DNA of 64,000 bases, taken from contig JBEKVI010000019.1 in the NCBI GenBank assembly GCA_049514215.1, positions 1 to 64,000 of the forward strand, written 5' to 3'. The notes beneath the pieces are model-generated. The model saw nothing but the letters and a program-made list of their open reading frames with translations, was not told where the DNA came from and searched no databases. The stretch comes from BOG-994 sp049514215 (GTDB taxonomy: Bacteria > Pseudomonadota > Gammaproteobacteria > Burkholderiales > Burkholderiaceae_D). Of this stretch, positions 32,811-41,319 are shown piece after piece. How positions within the stretch are numbered: position 1 is the stretch's first letter; each line of letters opens with the position of its first letter. The position numbers and the translations under genes were made by a program.

Positions 32811-33743
32811 TCAGATCGCCAGCCGAAGCGTGCGAAAGTCGGTGACGGTGGCAAGGGGGGGAGAGACAGGGGCATCGGGCTGCTTCATCACGCGTTGCAG
32901 GACTTGGTCCTCCAGTGCCGCGAATCCAGGGCTCCCCCGCGAACGGGGGCGTGGGAGATCTACCTCGAGGTCGAGCGAGATCTTTCCGTTATCGATGAGA
33001 ATAATGCGATCGGCCAGTGCGATGGCTTCGGCCACGTCATGCGTGACAAGCACGGCCGTAAATCGCTTCTCGGTCCAGAGCTTGGCAATCAGGTCCTGCA
33101 TCTCGATGCGAGTCAGGGCGTCGAGGGCGCCGAGCGGCTCGTCTAGCAGGAGCAGCCGCGGTGCGTTCACGAGAGCGCGGGCGAGCGCGACGCGCTGGCG
33201 CTGCCCTCCCGAAAGAATCGCGGGCCAATCGGAGGCACGCTCTTCCAATCCAACCTGGCCTAGCACCTCGAGAGCCCGTGCCCGCCCTGCCGAATCGAGG
33301 CCGAGCGCAACGTTGTCGAGGACGCGTTTCCAGGGAAGCAGGCGCGCATCCTGAAACATCATGCGCGTTTGGGGATCGATGCCATGCTGCGCTCGGCCGT
33401 CGAATCGAATCGAGCCGCGCCCCAGCGATGGGACTTCGCTTGGCGTCTCGAGTCCCGCCAGAAGCCGCAGCAAGGTGCTCTTGCCGCAACCGCTGCGACC
33501 GACGACGGCGACGAATTGGCCCGGCTTGACCTTCAGATTCACGTCCTCAAGGACGGTGCGGTCCCCAAAATGCTTGGATAGTCTTTCCAGTTCGACCTGG
33601 ACGGCACCGCCCTTCGGCAACAAAGGCGTGGGCTGCGAGGAGGGCTGCCACTCGACGTCTTCCAGCGATTTCCGTTGGCCCGGATCGGAGAGCAGCGCGC
33701 CCTCGAGAACGAGGTTTGAGCCAAACATGTTGGATCTCCTCAT
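32811..33743 (-). CDS. ssuB: Aliphatic sulfonate ABC transporter ATP-binding protein
   Basis: The 310-residue ATPase powers SsuC. It has Walker A VGRSGCGKSTLLRLL near residue 83, the signature LSGGQRQRVALARAL, Walker B LLLLDEPLGALDAL and VTHDVAEAIALADR. A 48-residue N-terminal extension precedes the ABC core and is longer than in E. coli SsuB. The start overlaps the ssuC stop by 4 bases (ATGA), which supports it. It is the last gene of the ssu operon. Confidence 0.92.
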   Translation of the reverse strand: MRRSNMFGSNLVLEGALLSDPGQRKSLEDVEWQPSSQPTPLLPKGGAVQVELERLSKHFGDRTVLEDVNLKVKPGQFVAVVGRSGCGKSTLLRLLAGLETPSEVPSLGRGSIRFDGRAQHGIDPQTRMMFQDARLLPWKRVLDNVALGLDSAGRARALEVLGQVGLEERASDWPAILSGGQRQRVALARALVNAPRLLLLDEPLGALDALTRIEMQDLIAKLWTEKRFTAVLVTHDVAEAIALADRIILIDNGKISLDLEVDLPRPRSRGSPGFAALEDQVLQRVMKQPDAPVSPPLATVTDFRTLRLAI

Positions 33744-34588
33744 GCGCGTTGATAGGCCGGATTCCAGCGCAGGAGCCAGGTCTCCAACAGGCGCGCGAAG
33801 ATATCAGCCAACTTACCTAAGAGCGCATAAAGCAGAATTCCGAGCAGCACCACATCCGTTTGCAAGAATTCACGCGCATTCATCGTCATGTAGCCGATGC
33901 CCGACTGCGCTGAGATGGTCTCCGATACGATCAGGATCACCCAGACCAGGCCCAGTGCGAACCGGATGCCCACGAGAATCGAGGGAAGGGCGCCTGGCAG
34001 GATGATTTCGCGATAGAGCCGCCAGCCCGACAGGCCATAGCAGCGCCCCATCTCGATGAGAGCCGGGTCGACCGTGCGGATGCCATGGAACGTATTGATA
34101 TATACCGGGAAGAAGACACCCACCGAGAGCAGCACAAGCTTGGCCGACTCTTCGATGCCGAACCAGAGGATGACAAGAGGAATCAAGGCAAGCGCGGGAA
34201 TGTTCCGGATCATCTGCAGGGTCGTGTCCAGGAGCGTCTCGGCAAAGCGAAACGAACCGTTGAGCAGTCCGAGGATTAAGCCCAGTCCGCCTCCGATGAG
34301 GAGCCCGAAGAAGGCGCGCAAGGCACTCACGCCGACGTGATGCTCCAGTTCACCCGAGCGTGACAGGTTCCAGGCGGCTCGCGCCACCGAGGATGGAGAG
34401 GGCAGGATTCGCGTCGAGAGCCAGCCCAACTCCGCCGATATCTGCCAGATCGCAAGTAAGCCCAGCGGGACGAGCCAAGGCAAAAGGCTGCGCCGCAACC
34501 GGGCGGAAAAGTCGCGTGCCAGGGTACCGCCGGGCTGCCCACCCCTGGGTCTGGTGCTCGGTGCCTCGTCGATGCGTTCCACAGCCAT
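33740..34588 (-). CDS. ssuC: Aliphatic sulfonate ABC transporter permease
   Basis: The 282-residue permease has six hydrophobic segments (the first LPWLVPLGLLAIWQISAELG) and the EAA-type loop GRCYGLSGWRLYREIILPGALP near residue 180. It belongs to the nitrate/sulfonate/taurine permease family. Its start lies 2 bases after the ssuD stop and its end overlaps ssuB by 4, so the genes are tightly coupled. Confidence 0.92.
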   Translation of the reverse strand: MAVERIDEAPSTRPRGGQPGGTLARDFSARLRRSLLPWLVPLGLLAIWQISAELGWLSTRILPSPSSVARAAWNLSRSGELEHHVGVSALRAFFGLLIGGGLGLILGLLNGSFRFAETLLDTTLQMIRNIPALALIPLVILWFGIEESAKLVLLSVGVFFPVYINTFHGIRTVDPALIEMGRCYGLSGWRLYREIILPGALPSILVGIRFALGLVWVILIVSETISAQSGIGYMTMNAREFLQTDVVLLGILLYALLGKLADIFARLLETWLLRWNPAYQRA

Positions 34589-34590
34589 GG

Positions 34591-35793
34591 CTAGGACTCG
34601 GAGACTTTCAGAACATCGTCAATTGTCGTCCTGGGCTGGGGTGCGAGCCCATTGGCGATCATCTCTCCAAACGGGCCGGTCAGTACCTGCCGCCCGATGC
34701 TGCGAACCGCCTGGCGCGGAAGTAGGGGGAACACCAGCTCGGCAAACCGGAACGATTCCTCGAGATGGGGATAGCCTGAAAAGATGAAGGTGTCGATGCC
34801 CAGATCGGCATACTCTTGGATCCGTTTTGCGACCGTCTTAGGATCTCCCACGAGCGCCGTCCCTGCCCCGCCGCGAACGAGGCCCACGCCGGCCCAAAGA
34901 TTGGGCGCGATTTCGAGATGCTCGCGGCTTCGACCCGCCTGCCCGAGTTGACCTTTGTGCAGCTCGGCCATCCGTTTCTGTCCCACGGAATCCATCTTGG
35001 CAAAGCTGGCCTGGGCTTTTTGTACCGTCTCATCGTCTAAGTGGCTGATCAGTTCGTCGGCAGCAGCCCACGCTTGTTCTTCAGTCTCGCGTACGATCAC
35101 GTGGAGACGGATCCCGAATTTCAGGGTTCTGCCATGCCGGGCTGCGCGCTCGCGAATATCGGCAAGCTTGCTTGCGACCGCGTCCAGGGGCTCACCCCAA
35201 GTAAGGTAGACATCGGCCTGCTCGGCGGCCAGATCGTGGCCGGCGTTTGACGATCCCCCAAAATATAAAGGGGGATAGGGATTTTGAACTGGGGGAAACA
35301 GGCTTTTGCCCCCTTTTGAGGTCAGGTGTTGACCTTCGAAGTGGAAGTCCTTGTTCTCATGACTTGCCTCGAGGATGCCTCGCCAGATGCGCAGGTAGTC
35401 CGAAGAGATCGCATAGCGTTCGTCGTGACTGACGAAGATCCCGTCGCCTTCGAGCTCGCCGGGGTCGCCCCCGGTCACCACATTGATGAGCAGGCGCCCA
35501 CCGGAGAGCCGATCAAAAGTGGCGGCCATGCGAGCGGCGAACTGGGGAGAACTTACGCCTGGACGGATGGCCACGAGAAAACGCAGCTGCCGGGTCTGAC
35601 CAATAAGGCTCGACGCGACAACCCACGCGTCCTCGCAGGATCGTCCCGTGGGCAACAGCACACCGTCGTAGCCGAGCGTATCAGCTGCGACTGCGACTTG
35701 GCGGAAATAGTCGTAGTCCGCGGCGCGCGCCCCGATGGTTGTGCCGAGATAGCGTGAGTCCCCGTGTGTTGGGATGAACCAGAAAACATTCAT
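34591..35793 (-). CDS. ssuD: FMNH2-dependent alkanesulfonate monooxygenase
   Basis: The 400-residue two-component monooxygenase of the bacterial luciferase family splits alkanesulfonates to aldehyde and sulfite. The N-terminus MNVFWFIPTHGDSRYLGT is characteristic; further stretches are YDGVLLPTGRSCEDAW, NVVTGGDPGELEGDG, YFGGSSNAGHDLAAEQADVY and GTALVGDPKTVAKRIQEY. The position of the conserved Cys (GRSCED) agrees with the family. It needs reduced FMN from SsuE. It is preceded by a 123-base gap to ssuA. Confidence 0.94.
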   Translation of the reverse strand: MNVFWFIPTHGDSRYLGTTIGARAADYDYFRQVAVAADTLGYDGVLLPTGRSCEDAWVVASSLIGQTRQLRFLVAIRPGVSSPQFAARMAATFDRLSGGRLLINVVTGGDPGELEGDGIFVSHDERYAISSDYLRIWRGILEASHENKDFHFEGQHLTSKGGKSLFPPVQNPYPPLYFGGSSNAGHDLAAEQADVYLTWGEPLDAVASKLADIRERAARHGRTLKFGIRLHVIVRETEEQAWAAADELISHLDDETVQKAQASFAKMDSVGQKRMAELHKGQLGQAGRSREHLEIAPNLWAGVGLVRGGAGTALVGDPKTVAKRIQEYADLGIDTFIFSGYPHLEESFRFAELVFPLLPRQAVRSIGRQVLTGPFGEMIANGLAPQPRTTIDDVLKVSES

Positions 35794-35916
35794 GATGTGC
35801 TACTCCATCCGTAAGTAAGACCATGCGGTCGTGTCAATGTGGCGCAGGTTCGTATGCGCTGTCGATCGACTTCCAACTCGGCAACGATGCACCCCGGGTG
35901 ATTCTCGGACTTGCGG

Positions 35917-36894
35917 CTAGCTTGGAAGCCCGGTGGTCGCAAGCGTTGCGTTTTTCACGAGGATCGGTCGAGGAATGAGCTTCAGATCCGCAAAGGTGTC
36001 GGCGATCTTCTGTTGCTCGGCAATGACCGCCGGACTCACCGGCGTGACCCCATAGCCATAGCGACTTGCGGCCAGTTCCAGCACGCCGGGCTCCAGTCCG
36101 AGCTGGGGCGCAAGTAGCGCTGCGAGCTCTTTGGGATGGTCCTTCCCCCAAGCGTCCACGCGACCGAGTTCTTCGAAAACGATCCGGGTCAAATCCGCGC
36201 GCTCTTGCGCAAACGAGCGAGCCGCCAGATAGAACTGGTGATTGCTCACCAAGCCTTGCCCGTCGGCCAGAATGCGTGCACCAATCTGTATTTGCGCGGC
36301 GGCGAGAAACGGGTCCCAGATGGCCCAGGCGTCGACGTTCTTGCTCTCGAACGCGGCGCGCGCGTCGGCCGGAGGCAGAAAGACCGTGCTCACATCGCGG
36401 TATGCCACACCGGCATGCTCGAGCGCTCGCACGAGCAGATAGTGCACGTTCGATCCCTTATTGAGGGCGACTTTCTTGCCCTTGAGTTCGGCCACGCTCT
36501 GAATCGGTGAATCGTGAGGCACGACCAATGCTTCACCTGCGGGCGAGGCTGGTTCGCAACCGACATAGACCAAATCGGCGCCGGCCGCCTGGGCGAATAT
36601 GGGGGGCGCTTCTCCCACGGTTCCGAAATCGATAGACCCGACGTTTAACGCTTCGAGGAGTTGCGGACCCGCCGGAAATTCGTTCCACTGCACTTCCAGC
36701 TGCGCGGTGGCCAGGCGCTTTTCCAGAGCACCACGTGCCTTCAAGATGACGAGCGTTCCATATTTCTGGTAGCCAATCCGGATACGGCCTGGCTTGTCCT
36801 GGGCGCGCGCCCATCCCGGCCCGAGAGCCGCGAGAGCCCCGGCTCCTAGAGCCGTTCGAAGAAATTGACGACGAAGGGAATCCACGGTGGACAT
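35917..36894 (-). CDS. ssuA: Aliphatic sulfonate-binding periplasmic protein
   Basis: The 325-residue binding protein has the signal SLRRQFLRTALGAGALAAL ending GWARAQ, with a twin arginine similar to, but not a perfect match of, the Tat motif. The mature part starts with GRIRIGYQKYGTLVILKARG and has GEAPPIFAQAAGADLVYVG and NKGSNVHYLLVRALEHAG, where ligand-contacting residues sit in the SsuA family, and AWAIWDPFLAAAQ. It captures sulfonates for SsuBC. The flanking gaps (109 and 123 bases) are larger than elsewhere in the operon. Confidence 0.9.
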   Translation of the reverse strand: MSTVDSLRRQFLRTALGAGALAALGPGWARAQDKPGRIRIGYQKYGTLVILKARGALEKRLATAQLEVQWNEFPAGPQLLEALNVGSIDFGTVGEAPPIFAQAAGADLVYVGCEPASPAGEALVVPHDSPIQSVAELKGKKVALNKGSNVHYLLVRALEHAGVAYRDVSTVFLPPADARAAFESKNVDAWAIWDPFLAAAQIQIGARILADGQGLVSNHQFYLAARSFAQERADLTRIVFEELGRVDAWGKDHPKELAALLAPQLGLEPGVLELAASRYGYGVTPVSPAVIAEQQKIADTFADLKLIPRPILVKNATLATTGLPS

Positions 36895-37003
36895 GGCTAT
36901 GCCCGCTTTGGCGAAGCGGCGTCTCCACCGCCCGCCTTGGTCCGGATAGCGGAAGATTCATGCCGGTCCGCATTCGTCAGGTCGCAGTCACGCATAAACG
37001 GCC

Positions 37004-37651
37004 TCAAACACTGCATGAGATGCTCCGTACGCGGCCGGTCTCGGCCTCCTCGTCGGGTTCCAAGGTCTCCAGAATGGTGGCTTGGCGCTGGATGCTTGCA
37101 GCGCTACCCACATTGCGAAGCTTCAGGAGCGCCAATTCCAGGGCCAACTCCTCGATGGCATTTTCCACACGCGTGGCAATCTGAGGATCGAGGAGGGCCT
37201 CGCCCTCTTCGGTGAGGCTCACCTGCGAGTCGATGGCGTAGATGCCGCCTAGAATGTTGCGCGCACCTAGGGCCGAGAGCACCGGTTTTAAGCTGTACTC
37301 GAGCGCAAGAAGATGGGACGCGGTGCCGCCGGTCGCCAGTGGAAGAACCACTTTGCCGGCCAATGCATCCTGCGGAAGCAAATCCAGAAGCGACTTTAAG
37401 CCTCCACCCATCGAGGCCTTGTAGATGGGCGTGGCGAGGATGACCGCGGCTGCGAGGTCGATCTTCGCGCGTACGATTCTTGCCGCCGGACTTTGGTAGC
37501 GGGCTTCGATCAGATCTTCCGCAGGGATATCCCGCAGCCCGATAGAGGCCGTGGGAAATCCTCGACTCTCAAGCAGGCGCCTTGTGTGGCGCAAAAGCGC
37601 GTTCGAGCGCGATTGCCGCGCGGGACTTCCAGCGAGAGTAAGAACCGTCAT
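37004..37651 (-). CDS. ssuE: NAD(P)H-dependent FMN reductase
   Basis: The 215-residue flavodoxin-fold reductase supplies FMNH2 to SsuD. The start at ATG 37651 (MTVLTLAGSPARQSRSNALL) gives the phosphate-binding loop GSPARQSRS directly at the N-terminus; the open frame runs further upstream, but without family residues. ATPIYKASMGGGLKSLLDLLPQDAL is the conserved FMN/substrate stretch, with the aromatic residue and TPIYK region typical for SsuE. It is the first gene of the ssuEADCB unit; 165 bases upstream contain no gene. Confidence 0.92.
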   Translation of the reverse strand: MTVLTLAGSPARQSRSNALLRHTRRLLESRGFPTASIGLRDIPAEDLIEARYQSPAARIVRAKIDLAAAVILATPIYKASMGGGLKSLLDLLPQDALAGKVVLPLATGGTASHLLALEYSLKPVLSALGARNILGGIYAIDSQVSLTEEGEALLDPQIATRVENAIEELALELALLKLRNVGSAASIQRQATILETLEPDEEAETGRVRSISCSV

Positions 37652-37816
37652 GAGCTTTGTCAGTGGAGGACACCGCCCCAAACTTATCGTGGTTCTATAG
37701 ATCAAACAAATAAGGTTTCTGCGTATCGATATGCTAAAAATCCCCTGCGCCACCCAGGCGCTTCGATCGCAGCTCCCGTCCCGCTGCGATCAGACCGGCT
37801 TATACCCGATGTTTTC
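37652..37816 (-). promoter_or_regulatory. Probable control region of the ssu operon
   Basis: This 165-base gap precedes ssuE. It is AT-rich from 37680 to 37745 and holds arms CTTAT and ATAAG 22 bases apart (on the minus strand) that resemble the TTAT/ATAA dyads ahead of cysI. No sigma-70 pair with good spacing is evident. Control by CysB or a Cbl-like LysR regulator would be usual for such genes, but none is encoded here. Confidence 0.35.
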
Positions 37817-38434
37817 TTAGAACTTGAATCCCGGAGGGGCGTTTCCACTCGCGGGGGGTGGTCCGGGCAGGGGAGCAGCAGAGGAGGTGGGCGAGGGTGC
37901 TGCCTGGGCTGTCGTGTTGGTCCCTTGCGGCGAGCCTGCAGCAACCGCGGCCGGATTGATGTAGCCCTGGGGCAGTTTGCTGCTCGACGGATAGCCCGCA
38001 TCATCGAGCAAAGAGGCAAGCGAGCTTTGCACGAAGCCGTTCACCTTCTGGGGTCCGACCGAGAGCACGGGTAAATTGGAATCGTTGGAGACCTTTTTTA
38101 GAACCTCCAGGTCTTGTGTGGTCGTCACGGTTTTCTCAGAATAAGGCACGCCACGGCTTTTCAGATAGCTACGGGCCTGATCGCACGGCGCGCATCCCTC
38201 GCCTGTGTATAGAGTGACCGGGAAATTCAGCACGGCTTGCTGCAGGTCGTAGGGAAGTCCCGTGCTCGAGGGGCCCGAGGAGAATGTCTTCATCTGCACG
38301 CCCTTGGCCGTCGGTGGCGGGGGGATGTCGCTATAGGTGATCTCGCCATTGGGGCCAACGTATTTGTACTGCGCTTGAGCGAGACCGCACCAACACGAAA
38401 GCAGGAACATCAGCAACATGGCGTGTTTCATCAA
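37817..38434 (-). CDS. Exported DUF4124-glutaredoxin fusion protein
   Basis: The 205-residue protein has a signal peptide (AMLLMFLLSCWCGLAQAQ), a DUF4124 segment (YKYVGPNGEITYSDIPPPP) and a glutaredoxin domain beginning at VTLYTGEGCAPCDQARSYL, with active-site CAPC near residue 80. LPVLSVGPQKVNGF corresponds to the cis-proline/substrate region. The last 50 residues are low-complexity, rich in Pro, Ala and Ser. It is probably a periplasmic thiol-disulfide protein. Its start is 19 bases after the stop of prlC on the same strand, so it may be cotranscribed. Confidence 0.85.
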   Translation of the reverse strand: MMKHAMLLMFLLSCWCGLAQAQYKYVGPNGEITYSDIPPPPTAKGVQMKTFSSGPSSTGLPYDLQQAVLNFPVTLYTGEGCAPCDQARSYLKSRGVPYSEKTVTTTQDLEVLKKVSNDSNLPVLSVGPQKVNGFVQSSLASLLDDAGYPSSSKLPQGYINPAAVAAGSPQGTNTTAQAAPSPTSSAAPLPGPPPASGNAPPGFKF

Positions 38435-38453
38435 CTTCTCCTTCGTTCTTGAT

Positions 38454-40511
38454 TCAGTTCAGGCCCCGCACTTCGACCATTCCGGTGTGGCGCAAAAGAG
38501 CGTCCAGCGTGGGCTCCCTGCCGCGGAACGACTTGAACGACTCGAGAGCCGGTCGCGTACCACCCACTCCGAGGATCTCGTCTCTAAAACGAGTCCCGGT
38601 ATCGGGGTTGAGCACGCCTTCCTCTTCGAACTTGGCGTAGGCGTCGGCCGCAAGGACTTCAGCCCACTTGTAACTATAGTACCCTGCGGCGTAGCCCCCC
38701 GAGAAGATGTGGGAGAAGTGATTCTGGAAGCGATTGTAGGCTGGCGGCTTGAAAACAGCCACGCGATCCCGCACCCCGTCGAGCAATTGCTGTACGGATT
38801 GGTTACCCGCGGGATCAAAGTCCGTATGCAGCAACATGTCGAACAGTCCGAATTCGATCTGTCGCAAAGTCTGCATCCCTGATTGAAAATTACGCGCTGC
38901 GAGCATCTGGTCGAAGAGCGCCTTGGGCAACGGCTGGCCGGTATCGACGTGACCCGTGATGTGCTTGAGGACATCCCACTCCCAGCAGAAATTCTCCAAG
39001 AATTGCGAGGGTAGCTCGACTGCGTCCCACTCCACTCCATGGATCCCGGAGACCGGCAACTCCTCCACGCGCGTGAGCATGTGATGCAGTCCGTGACCGA
39101 ACTCGTGAAACAGCGTGATGACCTCGTCGTGCGACAGCAGGGTCGGGCGGCCCGCTACGGGCTCGGAGAAATTGCAGGTCAGAAACGCGATGGGCGTTTG
39201 CACGCGGTTCCCGATGCGGCGTCGGGCGCGTGCATCGTCCATCCACGCGCCGCTGCGCTTGTTCGGTCGCGCATAAAGGTCGAGATAGAACTGGGCGACT
39301 AATTCTCCTGCCCGCGACTCGATCCTGAAAAAGCGCACGTCCGGGTGCCACGCGGGCGCCTGGTCCGGTTTGATCTGGATCGAAAAAAGCCGCTCGACGA
39401 GGCCAAAGAGGCCTTCGAGCACACGCGGTTCGGGGAAGTATTCTTTGACCTGCTGCTCGGAAAATCCGAAGCGCTTCTCGCGCAGTTTCTCGGCCGCAAA
39501 AAGCGCATCCCAGGCCTCGAGCTCGTTTATGCCCAGGTCGGAGCGCGCAAAGCGGCGCAACTCGGCTAAGTCGCGCTTTGCGTAGGGCCGTGCGCGATGG
39601 GCAAAGTCCTTTAGGAAATCCATCACCTGCTTGGGCGTCTCGGCCATCTTCGGCACTAGCGAGAGTTCCGAAAACGAAGAAAATCCGAGCAGCTTCGCAA
39701 GCTTCGAGCGCAGCGTCAAAGTGCGCAGGATCACATCGGTGTTGTCCTGAGACGGCGGCCCGAACTCGGATGCACGCTTGGCGTTCGCCTCGTAGACCGC
39801 CTGGCGCAGCGTGCGGCGTTCGGCGAATTGCATGACAGCGAGATAGGAGGGGGTCTGCAAGGTGATCTTGTAGCCGCCGCGGCCTTCCTTTTCGGCGCGC
39901 ATGCGTGCGGCTGCGAGCGCCTCGGGAGGCATGCCCCGCAAATGCTCTTCCGAGTCGATCCAAAGGGCATACCCTTTGGTCGCATCGAGCTCGTTTTCCG
40001 AGAACCTCTGGCCGAGAATCGCGAGCTCCTGCTGGATTGTTTCGACCTCCCGCTTGGCAGCATCCGGGAGTGCCGCCCCCGCCAATTCGAAATCGCGCAG
40101 GGCGTGTTCCACGACGCGTTTTTTGGCCTCGGAATACCCCGCAAACTCGGTGGACTGTGCCAGGTCCCGGTACTTGGCAAACAGGAGCGGATTGTGCGAA
40201 AGACTGGTCCAGAACTGGGTCACGAGGGGAAGATTCTCGTGGTATGCGCTGCGCAGGGCCGGCGAATCTGCGACGCTGTTCAGATGTTCGACGGCCTTCC
40301 AGACGCGAGCCAGACGTTCGGTCGTTGTCTCCAATGGTTCAATGAAGTCGCTCCAGTTGGACTTCACATGGGGGCCTTCCAGGCGCGCAATGGTTTCCCG
40401 GGCGGCCGCCAGAAGATATTCGACCGCACTGCCCACGTGCTCGGGGCGGATGGCATCAAAGCGCGTAAGTTGCGCAAATTCGAGCAAGGGATTATCGCGG
40501 GGCTTGTTCAT
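38454..40511 (-). CDS. prlC: Oligopeptidase A (M3 metallopeptidase)
   Basis: The 685-residue cytosolic peptidase degrades short peptides, including signal peptides. It has the zinc motif LFHEFGHGLHHML near residue 465, with the third ligand Glu further on in the ENFCWEWDV region, and the family end YYSYKWAEVLAADAYAKF. The start is set at ATG 40511 (MNKPRDNPLLEF); ATGs at 40538 and 40517 are also in frame and would add up to nine residues. It is complete and similar in length to the E. coli protein. Confidence 0.93.
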   Translation of the reverse strand: MNKPRDNPLLEFAQLTRFDAIRPEHVGSAVEYLLAAARETIARLEGPHVKSNWSDFIEPLETTTERLARVWKAVEHLNSVADSPALRSAYHENLPLVTQFWTSLSHNPLLFAKYRDLAQSTEFAGYSEAKKRVVEHALRDFELAGAALPDAAKREVETIQQELAILGQRFSENELDATKGYALWIDSEEHLRGMPPEALAAARMRAEKEGRGGYKITLQTPSYLAVMQFAERRTLRQAVYEANAKRASEFGPPSQDNTDVILRTLTLRSKLAKLLGFSSFSELSLVPKMAETPKQVMDFLKDFAHRARPYAKRDLAELRRFARSDLGINELEAWDALFAAEKLREKRFGFSEQQVKEYFPEPRVLEGLFGLVERLFSIQIKPDQAPAWHPDVRFFRIESRAGELVAQFYLDLYARPNKRSGAWMDDARARRRIGNRVQTPIAFLTCNFSEPVAGRPTLLSHDEVITLFHEFGHGLHHMLTRVEELPVSGIHGVEWDAVELPSQFLENFCWEWDVLKHITGHVDTGQPLPKALFDQMLAARNFQSGMQTLRQIEFGLFDMLLHTDFDPAGNQSVQQLLDGVRDRVAVFKPPAYNRFQNHFSHIFSGGYAAGYYSYKWAEVLAADAYAKFEEEGVLNPDTGTRFRDEILGVGGTRPALESFKSFRGREPTLDALLRHTGMVEVRGLN

Positions 40512-40676
40512 CGGCATTCGTGGTGGGGTCCGAGTCAAGAGTGTGAATCAGAATCGGCTTGGAACCCAACGTGTTTCGCACTTCCTCACACTAAGTGACG
40601 TGGCTTAGTTGCGCCGTTTGTCCCAAAATCCGGCACAAGACCCCGCCTCCGGTGTTGCCAACGCCCACTCGGGGAT

Positions 40677-41309
40677 TCAGCCTTTGCGAGCCAGGGCCAG
40701 GCGCAAGAGGTCCGCGACGGTCGACGCGTTGAGCTTATCCATGATGTTGGCACGATGCGCTTCGACGGTCTTGATGCTGATTCCGAGATCGTCGGCGATC
40801 TGTTTATTCAGTCGGCCAGCCACGATGCATTCGAGGACTTGCTGCTCGCGTGCGGTCAGCTTGCCGAGGAGGGCGTCGCGCTCCTTTTCTTCGCGCTGTC
40901 GACTCGATTGGGTGCGGGCCCGATCGAGCATGCGCTCGACGGCCAGACTCAGGTCGTTTTCGTTAAAGGGCTTCTCGATGAAGTCTTCAGCGCCCTTTTT
41001 CATTGTCGTTACGGCCATTGGAACGTCGCCGTGTCCCGAAATGAACAGAATCGGCATGGGCGTGCCGCGAATGAGCAGTTGTTCCTGAAGCTCTAGCCCG
41101 CTCATCCCGGGCATGCGCACATCGAGAATGAGGCAGGCCGTGGCATTGGGGTCGTAGGCTTCTAGAAAGTCCTCGGCGCGCTCGAAACAGGCGACCTGGT
41201 AGCGGTTGGCCTCGAGCAACCACTTGAGAGAGTCGCGCACCGCTTCGTCGTCATCGACGACGTAGACGAGCCCAGGCGGTGTCGGTTCTGGAGGAGATTC
41301 GCGCATCAT
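40677..41309 (-). CDS. FixJ-type response regulator
   Basis: The 210-residue regulator has a receiver domain (VYVVDDDEAVRDSLKWLL; phosphorylated Asp in LILDVRMPGMSG near residue 62; Lys in FIEKPFNE) and a LuxR-type HTH (LTAREQQVLECIVAGRLNKQIADDLGI, then KTVEAHRANIMDKL). It is encoded 10 bases after the FixL-like kinase and forms a pair with it. By neighbourhood it may control the divergent pyruvate dehydrogenase operon; relation to nitrogen fixation is not implied. Confidence 0.9.
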   Translation of the reverse strand: MMRESPPEPTPPGLVYVVDDDEAVRDSLKWLLEANRYQVACFERAEDFLEAYDPNATACLILDVRMPGMSGLELQEQLLIRGTPMPILFISGHGDVPMAVTTMKKGAEDFIEKPFNENDLSLAVERMLDRARTQSSRQREEKERDALLGKLTAREQQVLECIVAGRLNKQIADDLGISIKTVEAHRANIMDKLNASTVADLLRLALARKG

Positions 41310-41319
41310 AGGCGCAATT

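Noticed and set aside
38890..39963. Open frame of 357 codons on the minus strand inside prlC
   Set aside because: It is a shifted frame of oligopeptidase A, very Arg-rich, with no recognisable domain.
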